Source of the DNA: Paramuribaculum sp.
GTDB lineage: Bacteria > Bacteroidota > Bacteroidia > Bacteroidales > Muribaculaceae
Direction of reading: 5' to 3'
DNA length: 7,715 bases
NCBI GenBank assembly: GCA_029058455.1
Contig: JAIDXU010000091.1
Location: 1 to 7,715, forward strand
A program made the translations under genes and the position numbers. Under the pieces are notes generated by a model. It was not told where the DNA came from. It saw nothing but the letters and a program-made list of their open reading frames with translations, and ran no database searches. Shown piece after piece: positions 1 to 5,025 of this stretch; position 1 is the first letter of the stretch; every line of letters starts with the position of its first letter.

Positions 1-1
1 G

Positions 2-55
2 AAGCCATCTATCTCTCTGGAGTTTGTTACTGACAATCAGTTGACTTTATTCTGA
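2..55 (+). CDS. Possible 3' end of a plus-strand gene (partial)
   Basis: A plus-strand frame is open from the window edge to a TGA at 53-55 and would encode about 17 residues ending in DNQLTLF. It is the only hint of a plus-strand gene. Its support is positional: a terminator-like hairpin with a T-rich tail begins 30 bases downstream in the correct orientation. An open frame of 17 codons is expected by chance quite often, and the product cannot be identified from so short a tail. If real, the gene is convergent with the hipA-type gene. Confidence 0.22.
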   Translation, partial: KPSISLEFVTDNQLTLF

Positions 56-84
56 CTCCTTATGTCGAACTCACGTTAATTAGG

Positions 85-146
85 CTGATATGTCCGATAA
101 GACAAATAAATATCTATTTGACATATCAGTTTTATTATTTTATTTC
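85..146 (+). terminator. Probable intrinsic terminator for a convergent plus-strand gene
   Basis: CTGATATGTC at 85-94 is perfectly complementary in inverted orientation to GACATATCAG at 120-129. Inside it lies a second perfect six-base inverted repeat, CAAATA (103-108) and TATTTG (115-120). On the plus strand the stem is followed at once by TTTTATTATTTTATTT, which gives a U-rich RNA tail. On the minus strand the bases after the stem (CCTAATTAACG) are not U-rich, so termination of the hipA transcript here is less certain. The hairpin begins just past the hipA stop codon and may still act on both strands. Confidence 0.55.
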
Positions 147-1259
147 ATATCGGATCAGCTCCCTGCAACCGCCCCGCACTTCCTCGATGAGTTCATTACA
201 TCGCTCTACTGATAGTTTGATTTTCTTACCGACAGCAATAAAATCAGACAGTCGAGGATTTCCCGTACCATTAACGGAGGTCGCGTGTTCTCCATTATAA
301 CCATCCGTGCAAAGAGTTAAGTCATAGGCCGGTGCAAGCCTCCATTTCCATGTTCCATGCTCTAAGTCTCGGATAACATAGAAACTGAAATTCTTACAGT
401 GATCATCCTTATTATCGGTGAGATAATTAAACACCATTCTGCGATACATCTGCTCAACGTCCTCGTGGTTTTGAGTAAGATAGCCTGTCAGAGCGAGTAG
501 ATTAGAGTAGTCCATAAACGGTTCGTGGAGAGAAATACACAGTAATCCTCCGGCAGTGGCAGTGTGTATTCTATTTCCATCAGGGTCGATATCAAATCTT
601 CGGGAGGTGAAATATCGGCCGTTGACAAGCCGGAAATCCGGCACAATAATACCACATCTCCTTGCTGCCTCATTATAACGTGCCTCCTGAATACCAATAT
701 CCTTAGGATCATATATGTGGCGGAATTTAACAATCCAGTGTCCTTCCTCATCAGAAAAAACTGCTTTGGGTCTTGCACCGCCACTGTTTCCACTATTATA
801 TAGCAAGAGTCCGGCATCTTTATCCTGACGCTCCTTAAGAACCTCAAGCGCTATCGCCTGAAGCCGGTCAAAATCTGTTACAGTTTCACCATATTCAAGG
901 TTTATGTAGGGCGAATAGGTCAAGGCACCCATACCGTTGTTGCCAACCAATGCGAGCCTGTCTAAGGAAGATAGGTCTGAATCATTTATTCCATTACGAA
1001 GCAGTGCCTTATGAAGCAGATAGCGACCATATCCATCGGGCAGGCTGTCTTCAAAAATGCCAAAATTTCCATAAAATGGATGGGGTTTGGCAATGAATAT
1101 ACCCGATTTCAACGGCAACTCAAGCGGAGAAATACTAAACCCGTCGGCAAGCCACGACCTATCGTATTCAAAAACATTGAGACGATTGTCAGGCGAAAGC
1201 GAAAGCACCCCGACATTCTGCTCATGGAACATCACCTTAATTTTCTCGGTCCTTTTCAT
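135..1259 (-). CDS. hipA: HipA-family serine/threonine kinase toxin
   Basis: The 374-residue protein has the two-lobed layout of HipA toxins, protein kinases that arrest growth by phosphorylating cellular targets (glutamyl-tRNA synthetase in the E. coli case). Residues about 8-115 match the HipA N-terminal domain, with FEDSLPDGYGR and LSSLDRLALVGNNGMGALT. Residues 156-166 (SGNSGGARPKA) form the glycine-rich nucleotide loop. Lys178 in IVKFR and Glu192 fit ATP-binding positions. DNKDDHCKN (282-290) is the catalytic loop, with Asp285 as likely catalytic base, and Asp313 in LAPAYD is the metal-binding residue. All key motifs are intact and the length is near normal, so an active kinase is expected. 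The ATG overlaps the antitoxin stop as ATGA, which implies translational coupling. Family assignment is firm. The substrate is unknown and need not be GltX. Confidence 0.93.
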   Translation of the reverse strand: MKRTEKIKVMFHEQNVGVLSLSPDNRLNVFEYDRSWLADGFSISPLELPLKSGIFIAKPHPFYGNFGIFEDSLPDGYGRYLLHKALLRNGINDSDLSSLDRLALVGNNGMGALTYSPYINLEYGETVTDFDRLQAIALEVLKERQDKDAGLLLYNSGNSGGARPKAVFSDEEGHWIVKFRHIYDPKDIGIQEARYNEAARRCGIIVPDFRLVNGRYFTSRRFDIDPDGNRIHTATAGGLLCISLHEPFMDYSNLLALTGYLTQNHEDVEQMYRRMVFNYLTDNKDDHCKNFSFYVIRDLEHGTWKWRLAPAYDLTLCTDGYNGEHATSVNGTGNPRLSDFIAVGKKIKLSVERCNELIEEVRGGCRELIRYEIK

Positions 1260-1615
1260 ACTTTCTTGCTTTTAACATACGCCCTTTTGTCTTTGCTTTT
1301 GTGACGAATCAGGTCAAGCTCTTCCATTGTGTCAAACTTAGGCGTAGAAAACAGATCCTTTATTTCAGAAGTATATCCCAAAGCCATAGCAAGCTTTATC
1401 AGCGAGTCAAACGCAATGAGACCTTTCTGCTCAAATCGCGCCACTGTCGACAAAGGCACTCCCGACAGTTGCGCAATGCGCTGTCGGGTAATATTTTTCT
1501 CAACTCTCCGCTTGCGAAAACTCTCGGCAACCTGCATTGCGATATCCTCGGAATTATCGAGGGTAAAGTTATCTAATACAGATAACATATTACTACTATT
1601 ATCGCTAATCTTCAT
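1256..1615 (-). CDS. hipB: HipB-type XRE-family antitoxin/repressor
   Basis: The 119-residue protein carries a Cro/C1-type helix-turn-helix at about residues 32-82 (ESFRKRRVEKNITRQRIAQL onward), with the recognition helix in VPLSTVARFEQ. The tail from about residue 92 is acidic then strongly basic (KSKDKRAYVKSKKV) and could contact the toxin or DNA. In this family the protein neutralises HipA and represses its own operon. It sits directly upstream of the toxin with a four-base ATGA overlap. The longest frame begins with TTG at 1639, but that codon is part of the promoter -7 element, so I placed the start at ATG 1615, about 15 bases after the predicted transcription start. A second in-frame ATG at 1588 would remove nine residues and leave the HTH intact, so it remains possible. 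Identity as the cognate antitoxin rests on domain and position. Confidence 0.9.
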   Translation of the reverse strand: MKISDNSSNMLSVLDNFTLDNSEDIAMQVAESFRKRRVEKNITRQRIAQLSGVPLSTVARFEQKGLIAFDSLIKLAMALGYTSEIKDLFSTPKFDTMEELDLIRHKSKDKRAYVKSKKV

Positions 1616-1649
1616 AATACTACTAATATTATAATACAAAGATAGCGAT
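1601..1649. promoter_or_regulatory. Candidate HipB operator: inverted repeat flanking the start region
   Basis: ATCGCTA at 1601-1607 and TAGCGAT at 1643-1649 are a perfect seven-base inverted pair. Their centres are 42 bases apart, about four helical turns, so both arms face the same side of the DNA. One arm abuts and partly overlaps the -7 element, and the other lies in the first codons of hipB. That placement suits repression by a dimeric XRE protein, as known for other HipB proteins. A perfect ten-base palindrome, TATTATAATA, sits between the arms at 1627-1636, near the predicted transcription start. The role as operator is inferred from position only. Confidence 0.45.
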
Positions 1650-1667
1650 TAATCCCGACACGACAAA
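1637..1667 (-). promoter_or_regulatory. Bacteroides-type promoter of the hipBA pair
   Basis: Read on the minus strand, TTTG (1667-1664, inside TTTTG) is followed after exactly 19 bases by TATCTTTG (1644-1637). This matches the Bacteroidota primary sigma consensus of TTTG at -33 and TAnnTTTG at -7, with normal spacing. Transcription should begin near 1630, giving a leader of roughly 15 bases before the ATG at 1615. It is the best promoter match I found in the window, and it shows that hipBA can be transcribed independently of the envelope cluster upstream. Confidence 0.75.
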
Positions 1668-1710
1668 ACTTCAAGAGAAATATCAATTACAATTCCATAC
1701 CGAGACAGGT

Positions 1711-1748
1711 TTATCTCAGCTCGACGGTAAGCCCCATTGCTTAGATAA
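1711..1748. repeat. Imperfect inverted repeat downstream of the transglutaminase-like gene
   Basis: TTATCTCAGC at 1711-1720 pairs with GCTTAGATAA at 1739-1748, nine of ten positions, around an 18-base loop. It lies just past the stop codon of the transglutaminase-like gene and before the hipBA promoter, where the end of the cluster's transcript is expected. No U-rich run follows on either strand, so it is not a classic intrinsic terminator. It could be a 3' end stabilising stem or chance. Confidence 0.3.
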
Positions 1749-1759
1749 GACAATTCCGT

Positions 1760-3253
1760 CTATTTCAGAGGAATAAGGATGGCTGAGGAATTATCCATTC
1801 CTTTCATCGTGCGACCTACGTTTGAATAAAAGATAGTCGGATCGCATACTGTAAACTTCTTTCCGCCATACATCACATAATCACCCTCCACATCAGGCTC
1901 CGTAAAGGCAACCGCCGCCGCGAGATGTTCCGGATAATAGATCAGCACCGCGTCAAGATTCATAACATCTCTTACCATACGCGTAAAATTAACAGCATGA
2001 TCTTCACAATCGCTCAGTGGATAATACCAACTCTCGTCCATGAAAAATGCCCTGTCTCCACCCCAGATGTCGTCGTCATAACCGTAGTTAAATGACTGCG
2101 CCAGATGAAGCAGAATATTTACCGCCTCAACCTGGCTTTTTCCTCTGACGGCCTCAGCGAGCACAGGATAGACCGACCTACTGATCTCAGGGGATGCCGG
2201 CGTATTGGCATGGATTGTCCATTTAGAATATGGATTCATCGTGGGAATGGCATTCGGATATCTGTCATAGAAATCTATCAGATTTTTATTGACAGCCACT
2301 TCCAAACTCACCTCCGGATGATATTGAGCCGTGACTCTACGCACCGGTGACGGAGAGTATGCAAGATTCATCGGTCGGCTGATCTCGAAACTCAGCTGTT
2401 GCTCTTTCGGGAAACTAAATTTGCAGATCTTCATATCGCCAGCAATCTTAACCCCGTTGTCAAAAAGGCAGTATCTGTCGCCGTCAACCGTGATATTGGG
2501 GGTGTTGTAGGCCATCCCAACGGGAGCATAGAAAAGATGCAACTGGCCTGCGGAATCATGCACCAATCTCATTTTGTAGCCGCTCTGACAAAACAGAAAG
2601 CTCAAAATAAGTATGGATTTATTCTTATCACCGGCGCTCAGCCGATTGGCCACACAACTGAGGAGACTCAGATAGGCCCAGTCGCACAACGCTTTTTCCT
2701 CACGCTCTTTCAGACAGTCGGCTATCAGATTGTTTGTGCGCTCATCGCTCAGCCACTTCCATGCCGCCGCAAAATCGGCGGTCTTGCTACCAGTGAGCCT
2801 GAAACCGCTCATATCAGGGACTCGCACACTGAAATCCGTGCCATAGAGCGTCACATCAAGCCTCCTTGCGTCATCCTCATCTTTCTCTATGATAGGCTCG
2901 ATAGGTTCGGGCTGAGGCACAGGCTCCGGAATCGGCACGGTATCAATAATCACTATCGGCCGCGGAGGTACAGGAGGAACCGTATCAATATCCTCGATAA
3001 CCGGGGGAGGTGTAGGCGCAACAGGCGGTTTCTCCTCAGGCGAGAATTTCACCGGATTCCACTGCTGCTCCATAAAGCGGGCAAACTCCTCATTTACCCG
3101 CTTACGGTATGCCTCAAACTCATTTTGCTTCACAACTCTATATTGCTCGAACTTTCTGTCAGCCCGCCGCTTATACTCCTCAAATTTACTCTGAGAATAG
3201 AGACTCCCGCTGCCGGCAAGAGCAAACAGTCCTGTCAGCAATAATAAGCGCAT
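1760..3253 (-). CDS. Secreted transglutaminase-like protein with coiled coil and proline-rich linker
   Basis: The start is ATG 3253, which gives 497 residues with an N-terminal MRLLLLTGLFALAG signal peptide and likely cleavage near SLYSQ. ATG 3271 would add six residues, and the longer frame begins with TTG. Residues about 22-65 are charged helix with Phe at 24, 35, 46 and 57, an exact 11-residue period. Residues about 76-122 are rich in Pro, Val and Ile and form a probable wall-spanning or flexible linker. A globular region of unknown type covers about 130-290. The C-terminal domain (about 355-480) carries a transglutaminase/papain-like triad: Cys416 in SDCEDHA, His443 in PEHLAAAV, and Asp471 in CDPT. 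Such folds act as peptidases, amidases or cross-linkers; the reaction here is unknown. The gene starts 30 bases after the DUF5683 gene and is probably in its operon. The transglutaminase-like fold is well supported, the substrate is not. Confidence 0.8.
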   Translation of the reverse strand: MRLLLLTGLFALAGSGSLYSQSKFEEYKRRADRKFEQYRVVKQNEFEAYRKRVNEEFARFMEQQWNPVKFSPEEKPPVAPTPPPVIEDIDTVPPVPPRPIVIIDTVPIPEPVPQPEPIEPIIEKDEDDARRLDVTLYGTDFSVRVPDMSGFRLTGSKTADFAAAWKWLSDERTNNLIADCLKEREEKALCDWAYLSLLSCVANRLSAGDKNKSILILSFLFCQSGYKMRLVHDSAGQLHLFYAPVGMAYNTPNITVDGDRYCLFDNGVKIAGDMKICKFSFPKEQQLSFEISRPMNLAYSPSPVRRVTAQYHPEVSLEVAVNKNLIDFYDRYPNAIPTMNPYSKWTIHANTPASPEISRSVYPVLAEAVRGKSQVEAVNILLHLAQSFNYGYDDDIWGGDRAFFMDESWYYPLSDCEDHAVNFTRMVRDVMNLDAVLIYYPEHLAAAVAFTEPDVEGDYVMYGGKKFTVCDPTIFYSNVGRTMKGMDNSSAILIPLK

Positions 3254-3283
3254 GTTTAATGGTCTACACATTCCACTATTCAA

Positions 3284-4180
3284 TTAAAAAGTAATCTGCC
3301 CGCAGAGCGCAAGGCCGCCATCTGAAGTGATTGAAGGAAGCAGAGCGTAGCCACTGCTATCGGAATTTTTCTTCACCACTATATGTCGGGCGCCCGGAGC
3401 AACGATAGCATCAATTATATTATAGACATAGAGAGCGGCAAGGCCTCCGATGCATATATTACGCCCGAGCGCAAAATTATCCGCACGGTTTTTATACTCA
3501 CGGATATTCCCGGCGTTGTGGGTTTTGGAGATCTTGTTCATATAATCCTGACGGGTTGTCTCGGTATATATTATTCCTCCCACCAGAGCAACCGTGCCGC
3601 CAAGCATCAGACCACCTTTCAGCACCGAGCCCTTATAGAACTGCCCCCAGCCGGGCACAATAGCCGAGCGCCACAATCCCGAGGCGCCATAGGAAGACAC
3701 GCTTGATATGCCTGAAAAATCAGCATTTGAGCCATTACGCTCCACGGCATATAACGCATGATAATCCAATACATTTATTCCGCCTCTATTAACAGTCTCC
3801 CAATACTCATCGATTCTTCTTGTTTTTATTGGCCGAGATGCACCCTCAACAGTGAGATGAAGTTGATAAGAATCCGTAGATTGAAGAGCAGCATTATTAT
3901 CTGTATCATAATTCTGAACCGATTTATCATCAAAAATCTCACTAACCGAGACTTTGTCCGTGCGCTCTACATTGGAGGCAATCTCTTGTTTCACAGCCAC
4001 TCTCGCTCCATGTAAGGAAGTACTCCCGTCAGAATGGACCTCGATAAAATAAAACTCTGGCCTATGATTTCCCGGAGTATTGCCAACCCACTTGGGCCGA
4101 AGATTCGCGCTCTTTTGAGCTACTGTGAACACACAGCAGCTCAAAAGAGAACAAATAATAAGAATCAAACGTGATTTCAT
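3284..4180 (-). CDS. DUF5683 membrane protein with LPP20-like N-terminal domain
   Basis: The 298-residue protein has a signal peptide (MKSRLILIICSLLSCCVF, probable cleavage at TVA-Q, residue 21/22). Residues about 29-148 start with PKWVGNTPG and resemble LPP20-type domains, including a PIKTRR motif at 117-122 that is also found in the upstream lipoprotein. Residues about 168-265 match DUF5683: WRSAIVPGWGQFYKG, then a hydrophobic segment at 189-206 and another at 241-260. DUF5683 is common in Bacteroidota and has no assigned function. The chain ends in phenylalanine (GQITF), as many outer membrane proteins do, but two helical segments argue for a helical membrane protein. The ATG overlaps the upstream stop as ATGA. 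DUF5683 recognition is from the SAIVPGWGQFYKG signature. The LPP20 relationship is inferred. Confidence 0.75.
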   Translation of the reverse strand: MKSRLILIICSLLSCCVFTVAQKSANLRPKWVGNTPGNHRPEFYFIEVHSDGSTSLHGARVAVKQEIASNVERTDKVSVSEIFDDKSVQNYDTDNNAALQSTDSYQLHLTVEGASRPIKTRRIDEYWETVNRGGINVLDYHALYAVERNGSNADFSGISSVSSYGASGLWRSAIVPGWGQFYKGSVLKGGLMLGGTVALVGGIIYTETTRQDYMNKISKTHNAGNIREYKNRADNFALGRNICIGGLAALYVYNIIDAIVAPGARHIVVKKNSDSSGYALLPSITSDGGLALCGQITF

Positions 4181-4791
4181 TGACCAAGTGTTTTTAGAAC
4201 TCTCTTACGGAAATCATCATGTCGTTTTTCAAGTTTGGCGCGATCATCAGGTGATATTTTATCCTTAACAGCACTCTCCACATTCTCTGCCATCTGGTTT
4301 TCAGTACCCATATATTCCAAACAAACATAGACATTATATTGGTTATTGGGCTTGATATAACGCGATGTCTTAATAGGATGTGTATTACGTACTATCTCCT
4401 GAGCAATGCTCATTACAAAATCGTTTGCCTCGCCTGATTGATCACTTACAGAATGACCCTCGGCTTCATCACCAGCATATTTATCAAGCGAGACACCTAT
4501 TTCTTCGGTCGCAGTTGTTATCGCGGCTGCAATAGAGCGCGCAAAAGATCCGCGAGCCTGTGCCTCAGCTATATTACGCGCCGAAGATTCCTTGAAATGA
4601 ATCCCATTTCCATACTTACGTATTGCTGGAGCCTCTTCTGCAAGAGTTATGCACGGTTCATCGGGAAGCGCCTGCCCGATTGCGGATGTTACTGCACTTT
4701 TAGGAGCACCTGATACTGATGCTTTCTGACTACTACATGAGGCGACAGTAAGTGCAACAACTGCGCTCATAGTCCAAATAATTTTTTTCAT
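4177..4791 (-). CDS. LPP20-like lipoprotein
   Basis: The 204-residue protein has a lipoprotein signal peptide with lipobox VASC and lipidated Cys19. Residues 58-160 look like the LPP20 fold: RKYGNGIHFKESSARNIAEA with an Ala/Arg-rich helix to about 105, a variable acidic insert at 105-122, and a C-terminal strand segment with PIKTSR (139-144) and YNVYVCLEYMG. A charged helix closes the protein (about 178-202, KLEKRHDDFRKRV). LPP20-type proteins are envelope lipoproteins with no general biochemical function; some are linked to flagella or surface structures elsewhere. It is the first gene of the cluster, coupled by ATGA overlap to the DUF5683 gene, which seems to carry a related domain. No clear Shine-Dalgarno site precedes the ATG, as is usual in this phylum. 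Confidence 0.72.
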   Translation of the reverse strand: MKKIIWTMSAVVALTVASCSSQKASVSGAPKSAVTSAIGQALPDEPCITLAEEAPAIRKYGNGIHFKESSARNIAEAQARGSFARSIAAAITTATEEIGVSLDKYAGDEAEGHSVSDQSGEANDFVMSIAQEIVRNTHPIKTSRYIKPNNQYNVYVCLEYMGTENQMAENVESAVKDKISPDDRAKLEKRHDDFRKRVLKTLGQ

Positions 4792-5025
4792 AACGATAGA
4801 TTTTATAGAATTTAAAAGTTCAATTTCACTTTTTCAGAGTACGCACAGCTCGAACATAAAGGGGATACGACATTATCAGATATCAGAGCTTTCCAGTCTA
4901 AAATCAATTGCATATAAGGACGATAACTAAATTTTATCTTCATATTGAATTGATTTAAGCTTGTTAATTATTGTTATTGAACACAAATGTCTCAAGAGAT
5001 GATTCGTGCTCTGTACAAAAATTAT
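4792..5025. other. Intergenic region upstream of the three-gene envelope cluster
   Basis: This 234-base AT-rich gap separates the FN3-repeat lipoprotein gene from the LPP20-like gene and should hold the cluster's promoter. I found no full match to TTTG-N19-TAnnTTTG. The nearest elements on the minus strand are TATGTTCG (4858-4851, one mismatch to the -7 box, no good -33 partner) and GACATTTG (4990-4983, one mismatch, with a TTTG 24 bases upstream). Neither is convincing. No strong terminator hairpin with a U-run was seen after the stop at 5026. Confidence 0.4.

Noticed and set aside
488..847. 119-codon minus-strand open frame inside the hipA gene
   Set aside because: It overlaps the conserved kinase core in another frame and shows no recognisable domain. 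The HipA frame explains the sequence.
135..1259. Frameshift or decay of the HipA toxin
   Set aside because: The glycine-rich loop, catalytic loop and final metal-binding Asp are all in one uninterrupted frame of normal length.
1011..1304. Plus-strand open frames over the hipA/hipB junction
   Set aside because: They are antisense to conserved HipA N-terminal motifs and have no family features or visible expression signals.
2399..3244. 281-codon open frame on the plus strand opposite the transglutaminase-like gene
   Set aside because: It lies wholly antisense to a gene with clear signal peptide, coiled coil and catalytic triad. Its translation is Arg/His/Ile-rich without domain features, as expected from an antisense shadow.
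3383..4015. Plus-strand open frames of 85-107 codons opposite the DUF5683 gene
   Set aside because: These are shadows of the DUF5683 protein, whose domain and ATGA coupling are clear on the minus strand.
4960..5025. Terminator after the FN3-repeat lipoprotein gene
   Set aside because: Only a four-base stem (TCTC-TT-GAGA on the minus strand) was found and no U-run follows it, so the support is too weak to call.
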